Source: Melioribacter roseus P3M-2
GTDB lineage: Bacteria; Bacteroidota; Ignavibacteria; Ignavibacteriales; Melioribacteraceae
Assembly: GCF_000279145.1 (NCBI RefSeq)
Contig: NC_018178.1
Coordinates: 2,338,001 to 2,402,000, forward strand
Length of the DNA: 64,000 bases
Direction of reading: 5' to 3'
The position numbers were made by a program, and so were the translations under genes. The notes under the pieces are model-generated. The model searched no databases, was not told the origin of the DNA, and saw only the letters and a list, made by a program, of their open reading frames with translations. Numbering within the stretch: position 1 is the first letter of the stretch; every line of letters begins with the position of its first letter. This document shows, one piece after another, positions 37,100 to 44,554 of this stretch.

Positions 37100-38566
37100 A
37101 CTGCTAAGATATTTTTATGTTAAGTTATCAGCGGTATTTTTAATATTACTGCTTGCGCTGGGAATAACGCAAACATATCTTATTAAAATCCGCAACCGAC
37201 TTGCGTTACGAGATCGATCAAAAGCTAAATTTGAACCTCGCGCGGGAGTTTGCCAACGAGTTAAAAACTTTACTTGAAGAAGAACCCGATTTTAAAGAAA
37301 TAGGGTATCGCATTCATTATATGATGGTTATCAAACCAAAAATCGAAATTTATATTGCCGACGAGCAAGGCAAAATTCTGGCTTTTTTTGCCGAATCAGG
37401 GAAAAAAATAGTTTCCGATAATATCGATATTGATCCTGTAAAAGAATTTATTAGAGGAGACTTTACTCTTCCTCTTCTGGGATTCGATCCGCGTAATCCC
37501 GACGTCAAAAAACCGTTTTCCGCAGCTTCCATACGGCTTGGGAAAGAAAGAAAAGGATTTCTTTATATAATTCTCGGTGGAGAAGAATACGACTCGGCTG
37601 AAGAAATGCTAAAGAATGATTATCTGTTGAGCACAATTGTGCAAGCGCTTTTGTTTTCGCTGGCCGGAACCGGTATCGCTGGTTTAATCCTTTTCTTTTT
37701 TATGACAAAAAGAATTCACGGCATTGCAGATACTGTTAAACAATTTTCGAACGGAAATTTCAAAAAACTGAATAAATGAAAAACATGACGACGAAATCGG
37801 AGAACTTGCCGCTTCGTTCAATAATCTGGCCGATACAATTGTTGAATATACAGAAGAGCTGAAAAATAAAGATTCTCTGCGAAGAGAATTAATTGCAAAT
37901 ATATCGCACGATTTAAGAACGCCCCTTGCTTCAATTCAAGGCTATCTGGAGACCATTTTTATTAAGGAAAGCAAAGGCTCTCTCTCCGATGAAGAAAGAA
38001 ACAAATATTTGCGGATAATAAATAAGAATACTGAACTGCTTAATAAAATGGTTTACGATTTATTCGAGCTTTCGAAGCTCGAAGCGCGGCAGGTGGAACC
38101 GAAACCCGAATGATTTTCGATGGCGGAATTGATTAACGACAAAACTCTCAAATTCAAGGATAGAGCCGCGAAGAAAGCCATCGAATTGAAGTTTAATATT
38201 ATAACCGACAAAACGATGGCGCTTGCGGATATAGCGCTAATGGAACGCGCAGTTTCCAATCTGCTTGAAAATGCTTTGGAACATACCCAACCTAACGGAA
38301 GCGTTACGATTAATTTATTGAATGAAAACGAAATGCTGAGAATTGAAGTATGCGATACGGGAAGCGGTATTCCGGAAGAAGAACTGCCTTTTATATTCGA
38401 CCGTTTTTACAAAAATCATAATAATCGAAAAGGAAAAGTCGGCGCCGGTCTGGGGCTTGCTATCGCTTTCCAGATTATTAATCTACACAAATCGACGCTG
38501 AAAGCGAAGAGCAAATTGAATAGCGGCTCTACTTTTTATTTCGACCTGCCTCTGTCGAATAACTGA
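37092..38566 (+). pseudogene. Decayed sensor histidine kinase, partner of the decayed regulator
   Basis: The original reading was MIKLLRYFYVKLSAVFLILLL (first membrane helix), a periplasmic domain, a second helix near 37650-37710, HAMP, HisKA and HATPase. Three lesions are visible: a frame change near 37190-37201 (resuming as RYEIDQKLNLNLAREFANEL), a second near 37777 (after FKKLNK, resuming EKHDDEIGELAASFNNLAD), and an in-frame TGA at 38111-38113 (EPKPE-stop-FSMAELINDK). The HisKA box ISHDLRTPLASIQGYLE and ATPase boxes NLLENALEHT, DTGSGI and GAGLGLAIA are otherwise well kept. This suggests fairly recent loss. A peptide from ATG 38120 to 38566 would encode only an ATPase fragment. Confidence 0.92.
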
Positions 38567-38585
38567 TATTACTCATTCTTTATTC

Positions 38586-38613
38586 TTTCGTGATAGTTTC
38601 GTGAACTTCGTAC
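38586..38613 (+). promoter_or_regulatory. Direct repeats TTTCGTGA in front of the spondin gene
   Basis: TTTCGTGA occurs at 38586-38593 and again at 38597-38604 (11-base period), with a third partial copy TTCGTAC at 38607-38613. OmpR-family regulators bind direct repeats spaced one helical turn, so this is a plausible site for the decayed regulator upstream. A similar TTTTGTGA occurs in front of the regulator pseudogene itself (near 36316-36323). It is a pattern-based suggestion. Confidence 0.4.
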
Positions 38614-38657
38614 TGTAATTTACTCCCGACATCATTAATAATAAGGAGTAATAAAAA

Positions 38658-39998
38658 ATGACCAAGAAACTATCATTATTAATATTAATCGCATTAACGG
38701 CTTTGCTTGCCGCGGCTTGCGACAGCAATTCCACCGAAACATTGGAAAGAAAAATGTTTAAAGTGAGAATCGAAAATATCGCTAAAGAGTATAAATTCGC
38801 CGACAGCGGTGTTTTTAATACGCCGGTCAATGCTTCTTCGCCTGCGCCTTTGGCTCCGGGCGGCGCTTATGAATTTACGGTTAAAGCTTTCCCGGGAAGC
38901 AAATTGTCGTTTGCCGCCATGTTTGTACATTCGAATGATTTGTTCTACGCGCCGGACGGAAACGGCATAAGTTTGTATGATAATAACGGCATGCCTGTTT
39001 CGGGCGATATAACAAGCCGGATTAAATTATGGGACGCCGGAACGGAAATTAATCAGGAGCCGGGACTCGGAGCCGATCAGGCGCCTCATCAGTCGGGAGC
39101 TAATACCGGATCTGCCGATCCACACGCCAATGTGCGATTAGCGGAAGACGAATATTCAAATTTACCTTCCGTTAATGAAGTACTGGAAGTAACGGTCGAG
39201 CCGACTTCAGTCAACAGATTTAAGGTGAAAATAGAGAATGTATCTTCGGAACATTCAATTCATACTTCAGACGGAAATGTATTGGCGGCATTGATTGCGC
39301 CGGGTGTGTGGGTAGTCCATTCGGCAAATAATCCGTTGTTCGAAGTAAACAAGCCCGATTTCGGGGAAGGATTGGAGGCTTTGGCTGAGGACGGAAACCC
39401 CGCCGTACTTTACGAAAATCTCAAAGAAGAAACTGGTATTACGCATTTGTTTGCCCCGGGAGTTTTTGTGGTTCATACTGCTTCGGCGCCTGTCTTTAGA
39501 GCCGGACAGCCGGACAGAGGAGAGGGATTGGAAGCGCTTGCGGAAGACGGTGATCCGTCTATGCTGGCGGCAAATCTGAACGGTAAAGATGGAATTTCTT
39601 TAGTGGGAGTATTTAATATGCCGGTTGGAAGCTCTGCGCCTGCTCCTATTGCCCCCGTCGGAGTTTACGAATTTGAATTCGACGCAATCGAAAAAGATTA
39701 TCTTTCGTTTGCAAGTATGTTAGTCCAATCTAACGAACTTTTTATTGCTCCTTCTGACGCCGGCATTAAATTGTTCGAAAGTTCCGATCCGATAAGCGGA
39801 GATATAACGGAACTAATTATGCTCTGGGACGCCAGAACGGAAGTAAATGAAGAACCCGGATTCGGAATAAATCAGGCGCCCCGCCAATCCGCAGCCAACA
39901 CGGGCGCGGCAGAAAACGGCGCCCTACGAATTGTCAATGACGGATACGTTTATCCGAACCTTTCGGATATTGTGCGCGTTACAATAGAAAGTAATTAA
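38658..39998 (+). CDS. Lipoprotein with two spondin-type domains
   Basis: The 446-residue protein has a lipoprotein signal (ALLAAACDSNS, Cys21). It carries a first spondin-type domain (about 34-182) and a second domain (about 186-445) interrupted by a duplicated segment: APGVWVVHSANNPLFE...GEGLEALAEDGNPAVLYENL (about 214-255) and APGVFVVHTASAPVFR...GEGLEALAEDGDPSMLAANL (about 266-307). Conserved pieces are FNTPVNASSPAPLAPGGAYEF, KLWDAGTE and GADQAPHQSGANTG, repeated as IMLWDARTE and INQAPRQSAANTG. Spondin domains in bacteria are extracellular and of unknown function. It is the first intact gene after the decayed two-component pair, preceded by TTTCGTGA repeats. Confidence 0.88.
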   Translation: MTKKLSLLILIALTALLAAACDSNSTETLERKMFKVRIENIAKEYKFADSGVFNTPVNASSPAPLAPGGAYEFTVKAFPGSKLSFAAMFVHSNDLFYAPDGNGISLYDNNGMPVSGDITSRIKLWDAGTEINQEPGLGADQAPHQSGANTGSADPHANVRLAEDEYSNLPSVNEVLEVTVEPTSVNRFKVKIENVSSEHSIHTSDGNVLAALIAPGVWVVHSANNPLFEVNKPDFGEGLEALAEDGNPAVLYENLKEETGITHLFAPGVFVVHTASAPVFRAGQPDRGEGLEALAEDGDPSMLAANLNGKDGISLVGVFNMPVGSSAPAPIAPVGVYEFEFDAIEKDYLSFASMLVQSNELFIAPSDAGIKLFESSDPISGDITELIMLWDARTEVNEEPGFGINQAPRQSAANTGAAENGALRIVNDGYVYPNLSDIVRVTIESN

Positions 39999-40011
39999 AT
40001 AATTGGGAACA

Positions 40012-40038
40012 AGCGCTCCGGCTTTTGTCCGGGGCGCT
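40012..40038 (+). terminator. GC-rich hairpin after the spondin gene
   Basis: AGCGCTCCGG pairs with CCGGGGCGCT (one G-U) around a seven-base loop. The T-run of a classical terminator is lacking, so it may only be a partial terminator or an mRNA-processing hairpin between the spondin gene and the Msr gene. Confidence 0.55.
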
Positions 40039-40057
40039 GATATAAAAGAGGTAAATT

Positions 40058-41110
40058 ATGTTGAAGTTGTTTGGAATTTTCGGACTGGTATCGTTGTTAT
40101 TTACTCTAATAACAACAAACAGCGACGAAATTAAAATGAACAAAAATACTGAAACGGCTATTTTTGCCGGAGGATGTTTCTGGTGTATTGAAGCCGCTTT
40201 CGAAAATTATGAAGGCGTTATCGAAGCGGTCTCCGGCTATACCGGCGGAAATGTTGACAATCCTACCTACGAGGAAGTTTCAACCGGTCGTACCGGACAT
40301 TACGAAGCAGTGAAAATTGTCTTTGACCCTGATAAAGTATCGTACAGCGAACTGTTGAATCATTTCTGGCTGCAAATTGACCCGACGGATGATTACGGCG
40401 CTTTTGTGGATAAAGGTTCGCAATACAGATCGGCAATTTTTTATACAAACACAGACCAAAAATACATAGCTCATTTTTCAAAAGAAAAATTTGAAGCCTC
40501 GGGAATTTACGACGACCCGATTGTAACCAAAATTTTACCGGCGAAGAAATTTTATCCGGCTGAAGATTATCATCAGGACTACTTTATTAAAAGTTCCATG
40601 AATTATAAAAGATATAAAAATCACTCCGGCAGGAATGAATTCCTCGAGCGTATCTGGGCTACGCGGTTAAATAACGATCAAAAATATATCGAGAAGATGA
40701 ATAAATCGAATCTTTCTCCGCTGCAGTATAAAGTGACTCAACAATGCAGTACCGAGCCCCCTTTCCAGAATGAATATTGGAACAATAAAGAAAAAGGAAT
40801 TTATGTCGACGTGGTTAGTGGAGAACCTCTTTTTATTTCGGCTGACAAGTATGACTCGGGAACCGGCTGGCCCAGCTTCACAAAACCTCTGGAGCCCCAT
40901 AACATTCTCGAATTTGTGGATAATTCATTCGGCATGACCAGAATCGAATTGAAAAGCCGTATCGCAAAGAGTCATCTGGGGCATGTATTCCCCGACGGGC
41001 CAAAACCGACAGGATTGAGATACTGCATTAATTCGGCATCGCTGAGATTTATACCTTACGAAAAATTGAAAGAAGAAGGATACGAAAACTATATCGAGTA
41101 TTTAAAATAA
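40058..41110 (+). CDS. msrAB: Fused peptide methionine sulfoxide reductase MsrA-MsrB
   Basis: The 350 residues begin with a hydrophobic stretch ([17 protein letters not shown]) that is a signal peptide or anchor, suggesting an envelope location. MsrA (about 30-185) has the catalytic [11 protein letters not shown] and GYTGG. MsrB (about 210-345) has the [12 protein letters not shown] start, [29 protein letters not shown] with its catalytic Cys. The enzyme reduces both S- and R-methionine sulfoxide and protects exported proteins from oxidation. It lies behind the spondin lipoprotein and in front of a pirin gene, so oxidative-stress function of this group is plausible. Confidence 0.95.
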   Translation: MLKLFGIFGLVSLLFTLITTNSDEIKMNKNTETAIFAGGCFWCIEAAFENYEGVIEAVSGYTGGNVDNPTYEEVSTGRTGHYEAVKIVFDPDKVSYSELLNHFWLQIDPTDDYGAFVDKGSQYRSAIFYTNTDQKYIAHFSKEKFEASGIYDDPIVTKILPAKKFYPAEDYHQDYFIKSSMNYKRYKNHSGRNEFLERIWATRLNNDQKYIEKMNKSNLSPLQYKVTQQCSTEPPFQNEYWNNKEKGIYVDVVSGEPLFISADKYDSGTGWPSFTKPLEPHNILEFVDNSFGMTRIELKSRIAKSHLGHVFPDGPKPTGLRYCINSASLRFIPYEKLKEEGYENYIEYLK

Positions 41111-41118
41111 GGAAAGTT

Positions 41119-41817
41119 ATGTTAAAAATAAGAAAATCCCATGAAAGAGGAGTAACAAGGCTTGACTGGCTTGTGAGTTATCATACGTTTTCATTCGGCG
41201 GTTACTTTGACCCCGATAATACGAATTTTGGCGACTTGCGAGTCATTAATGAAGATCTCGTAATGCCTTCGGCAGGATTTCCGACGCATCCTCACAACGA
41301 TATGGAAATAATTACGATTGTTTATGAAGGCGCGCTGGAGCATCGCGACAGTATGGGCAACGGCTCAGTCATTCGGCCTAATGACGTTCAGATAATGAGC
41401 GCAGGAAGCGGAATTACGCACAGCGAATTCAATCATTCAAAAGAAAAGCCCGTAAGGTTGCTGCAAATATGGATTTTCCCGAAGCGGAAGGGAATAACTC
41501 CGCGTTACGTCGAAAAGAACTTCCCTGAAGAAGACAGAATCAACCGATTACAACTGCTGGTTTCGCCTTCGGAAGACGAAGGCTCTCTTCTTATTAACCA
41601 GGATGTAAAATTGTATCGCTCAGTCCTAAAAGAAAACAATAATATCGATTTTAACATTGCGCCCGGAAGGAAAGTCTGGGTGCAATTGATATCGGGCAGT
41701 CTGAAAATAAATGAATATACAATGAGCGGCGGCGACGGACTGGCTGTTGAAAACGAAAGCTTATTAAAAATTAGTTCGCTCGCCGATTCGGATTTTTTAC
41801 TTTTCGATCTACGATAA
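41119..41817 (+). CDS. Pirin-family bicupin protein
   Basis: The 232-residue protein has the pirin N-terminal domain: SYHTFSFGGYFDP, FPTHPHNDMEIITIVYEGALEHRDSMGNG with the metal-binding His/His/Glu pattern, IMSAGSGITHSEFNHS, and LQIWIFPKRKG. E. coli YhaK and YhhW of this family show quercetinase-type activity or act as redox sensors. The real substrate is unknown. It starts nine bases after msrAB and ends inside hydF, with the two convergent ends overlapping by nine bases. Confidence 0.92.
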   Translation: MLKIRKSHERGVTRLDWLVSYHTFSFGGYFDPDNTNFGDLRVINEDLVMPSAGFPTHPHNDMEIITIVYEGALEHRDSMGNGSVIRPNDVQIMSAGSGITHSEFNHSKEKPVRLLQIWIFPKRKGITPRYVEKNFPEEDRINRLQLLVSPSEDEGSLLINQDVKLYRSVLKENNNIDFNIAPGRKVWVQLISGSLKINEYTMSGGDGLAVENESLLKISSLADSDFLLFDLR

Positions 41818-43038
41818 ACCCGAGATTTTTTCCCACTCGGCTATAGCTTCCGGGAATGGCTCAAGAGCCCGCGGTACCGCTCCGTGCATATACGAAATTG
41901 CCACTCCGTAATTTACAATCGGCACATCCATATATTTTGCTTGTTTTATACGCGTTTGCATCATCTTTCTTGTAAGAGTGCATCCACCGCAATGGATTAT
42001 CAGTTTATAATCGCCCAGATTATCCGGGAAATCGTGTCCGCTGACTATATCAATTTCGAGGTTTTTTTTCGTATGAAGCCTAAGCCACCTCGGAATTTTT
42101 ACTCTGCCGATATCGTCTTCCTGCGCATGGTGCGTACAGGCTTCGGCGATTAATACTTTATCTCCGTTTTTAAGTTCTTCTATTCTTCGTAAACCTTTAA
42201 CATATTCAGTCAGGTCGCCTTTATATCTTGCCATCAGAATCGAAAATGTAGTCAGGGGAATTTCGTCCGGCACGTCGGCAACAACACGCATAATTGCCTG
42301 ACTGTCTGTAACAACCAGCTTGGGAGGTCTGCTCAAACTGGCAAGAGCGGCTCGTAATTCTTTGTCTTTAGCTACAACAACTATCGCGTCCTCGTCGAGC
42401 GATTCTCGTATTGTCTGTACCTGTGGCATAATAAGTCTGCCTTTCGGCGCTCCCAGATCAATCGGGACTACAAGAACAATAATATCGTGTTGTTTTATTA
42501 GATCGCCTACGAGCGGTATTTCATCTTTTCCCGGTATCTCCCTCGCAAGTTTTTCTTTCAGCTCATAAATACCTTCGTCTTTTAGACACGATACGGTATG
42601 GAATTTTATCTTTAAGTTATTGAGCTCCTCAATCAGTTCGTAATTAACGCCCAGATCGGATTTGTTAATTACTACTGCGTATGGAATTTCGAATTTATCA
42701 AAGTGTTCGATTAAATTCCTTTCGTAGTCCGACAATTTGTTCTGTGAGTCGAGCACAAGCACTGCAAAGTCAGCCTCGGAAATAATTTTAACGGTCTTCG
42801 AAATTCTTTTTTCTCCCAGTTCGCCAATATCGTCAATGCCTGCCGTGTCGATTAATACCACGGGACCGAAGGGCAGCAATTCCATGGCTTTTCGAACAGG
42901 GTCGGTTGTTGTGCCTGGAATATCGCTCACAATAACCAGATCCTGCCCTACAAATCTGTTCATCAAAGAAGACTTGCCGGCATTGCGTCTGCCTACGAAG
43001 GCTATGTGTATTCTCTCGGAGTACGGTGTTTTACTCAA
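41809..43038 (-). CDS. hydF: [FeFe]-hydrogenase H-cluster maturation GTPase HydF
   Basis: The 409 residues have a Ras-like GTPase domain (G1 GRRNAGKSSLMNRF, G3 DTAG, G4 NKSD) followed by dimerisation and cluster-binding domains. The iron-sulfur ligands are visible as EACTHHAQ and IHCGGCTLTRK, i.e. the HydF pattern Cys-x-His followed by HCxxC. HydF is the scaffold on which the 2Fe subcluster is built before transfer to the hydrogenase. Its partners HydE and HydG and the hydrogenase itself are not in this window. It overlaps the 3' end of aspA by eight bases, so the two are translationally coupled. Confidence 0.95.
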   Translation of the reverse strand: MSKTPYSERIHIAFVGRRNAGKSSLMNRFVGQDLVIVSDIPGTTTDPVRKAMELLPFGPVVLIDTAGIDDIGELGEKRISKTVKIISEADFAVLVLDSQNKLSDYERNLIEHFDKFEIPYAVVINKSDLGVNYELIEELNNLKIKFHTVSCLKDEGIYELKEKLAREIPGKDEIPLVGDLIKQHDIIVLVVPIDLGAPKGRLIMPQVQTIRESLDEDAIVVVAKDKELRAALASLSRPPKLVVTDSQAIMRVVADVPDEIPLTTFSILMARYKGDLTEYVKGLRRIEELKNGDKVLIAEACTHHAQEDDIGRVKIPRWLRLHTKKNLEIDIVSGHDFPDNLGDYKLIIHCGGCTLTRKMMQTRIKQAKYMDVPIVNYGVAISYMHGAVPRALEPFPEAIAEWEKISGLS

Positions 43039-44440
43039 GGTTCAATCCCAAGTCTTTCGATATAATTTCATAAATCTGGTCTTCGCTCAGCAGCTTGCTT
43101 TTCATTAATGCTTTTACAAAAGGAATATTATTGTTATAAGCGTATTTAACCAATTCCTGAATGGTATCGTATCCGAATGTGGAAATAAGCGAAGCGGCAA
43201 CAGCCGAGCTGTTGATTAAATTCAATTTACACCTTTCTTCGTTTGCCGTAATTCCTTCGATGCAATTTTCTACGAGATTCCGATTCGATTCTCTCAGCAA
43301 TTCGAGAGATTTAAGGAAAAGATGAGCCAGCAGGGGACCGAAAGGATTAAGTTCCAGGTTACCGCCGCCGGCAATATTGGAGATAACCACATCATGTCCT
43401 TTTACAAGTTCGCAAATTTGAATGGCATTTTCGAGAATTACGGGATTAACTTTTCCCGGCATAATGCTCGATCCGGCTTGTTTCGGCGGCAAATTGATTT
43501 CTCCGATTCCTCCGTTTGGACCGCTGGACATGAATCTCAAATCGTTGCATATTTTAATTATGCTTACGGCGCCGGCTTTTACGATTCCGTGCACTTCCAC
43601 GAATACATCCATATTTTGAGTAGCGTCGATTAAATCCTCGCTTTTTGCGACGGGGAGTTTGGTGATTTTTTTAAGTATGGAATTGACGTTAAGAACGTAT
43701 TCACGCGTCGTGGACACTGAATTGCCAACAGCGGTTCCCCCGAGATTTACGGATCTCAAACGTTCTTCTGCGTTATATAGCCGCCAACGGTCTCTTGCAA
43801 TTGCCTGAGCGTATGCGCCGAATTCCTGCCCGAGCGTAATCGGCACCGCGTCCTGAAATTGAGTGCGCCCGAGTTTTAATATGTTTTTGAATTCTTCTTC
43901 TTTTTTTTGCAAACTGTTTTGAAGTAAAGCGAACGATTCCTGCAATTCTCTCAAGAGCGTAATCGATGCAATTTTAAGAGCGGTCGGGAACGTGTCGTTG
44001 GTGGATTGGCTCATATTGACGTCGTCTATCGGGTGAATATAATCGTAGTCGCCATAATTTCTGCCGGCGATTTCGAGGGCTGTATTTGCTATTACTTCAT
44101 TGATGTTCATATTCAGGGACGTGCCCGCCCCTCCCTGATAAGGATCGACTATAACTTTTTCGTAAATGCTCGACATGTCGCCTTTGATGCATGAATCGGT
44201 TTCGTGTATCAATTCTTCGATTGCCTCTGAAATCGGGTCGTATTTTTCTTTAAGTAGAAGTCCGCATTTATAATTGGTTTCGGCGGCCGCAAGTTTAACC
44301 TGAAAAAAGGCTTTGATAAGATGAAGGTTTACTTTTTCGCCGCTCTTGGGAAAATTATTGTAACTCCTCAAAGTATGGATGCCGTAAAGCGCGTCGGACG
44401 GAATTTCCATCTGTCCCAAAGAATCTTTTTCTGTTCTCAT
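43031..44440 (-). CDS. aspA: Aspartate ammonia-lyase
   Basis: The 469-residue fumarase/aspartase superfamily enzyme has the signature GSSIMPGKVNPV with its catalytic serine, TRTQFQDA-like sequence (here LGRTQFQDAVP), and IHPIDDVNMSQSTNDTFPTA. AspA releases ammonia from aspartate to make fumarate, which can feed fumarate respiration. An aspA-like gene next to hydF is a recurrent arrangement in fermentative bacteria. It could instead be an uncharacterised lyase that supports H-cluster assembly; sequence does not decide. Confidence 0.9.
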   Translation of the reverse strand: MRTEKDSLGQMEIPSDALYGIHTLRSYNNFPKSGEKVNLHLIKAFFQVKLAAAETNYKCGLLLKEKYDPISEAIEELIHETDSCIKGDMSSIYEKVIVDPYQGGAGTSLNMNINEVIANTALEIAGRNYGDYDYIHPIDDVNMSQSTNDTFPTALKIASITLLRELQESFALLQNSLQKKEEEFKNILKLGRTQFQDAVPITLGQEFGAYAQAIARDRWRLYNAEERLRSVNLGGTAVGNSVSTTREYVLNVNSILKKITKLPVAKSEDLIDATQNMDVFVEVHGIVKAGAVSIIKICNDLRFMSSGPNGGIGEINLPPKQAGSSIMPGKVNPVILENAIQICELVKGHDVVISNIAGGGNLELNPFGPLLAHLFLKSLELLRESNRNLVENCIEGITANEERCKLNLINSSAVAASLISTFGYDTIQELVKYAYNNNIPFVKALMKSKLLSEDQIYEIISKDLGLNLE

Positions 44441-44514
44441 AGTAAATCGTAAAATTATTTTTCACAAAAATAGTAAAGAAGGGGGAGATAACATAGGAAT
44501 AGGGGGATGATAAA

Positions 44515-44546
44515 GAAACGGCGGTTATATTTCAAACCGCCGTTTC
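44515..44546 (-). terminator. Terminator of the cytochrome gene
   Basis: GAAACGGCGGTT (44515-44526) pairs perfectly with AACCGCCGTTTC (44535-44546) around an eight-base loop. Read on the minus strand it follows the cytochrome stop codon (44555-44557) and leads into T-rich sequence. It separates the cytochrome gene from aspA. Confidence 0.9.
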
Positions 44547-44554
44547 GTGGAATT

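Noticed and set aside
36941-38113. UGA read as Trp (recoding) in the regulator and kinase pair
   Set aside because: Frame breaks and an in-frame TAA occur in the same genes, and TGA ends several normal genes in this window, so decay explains the stops better.
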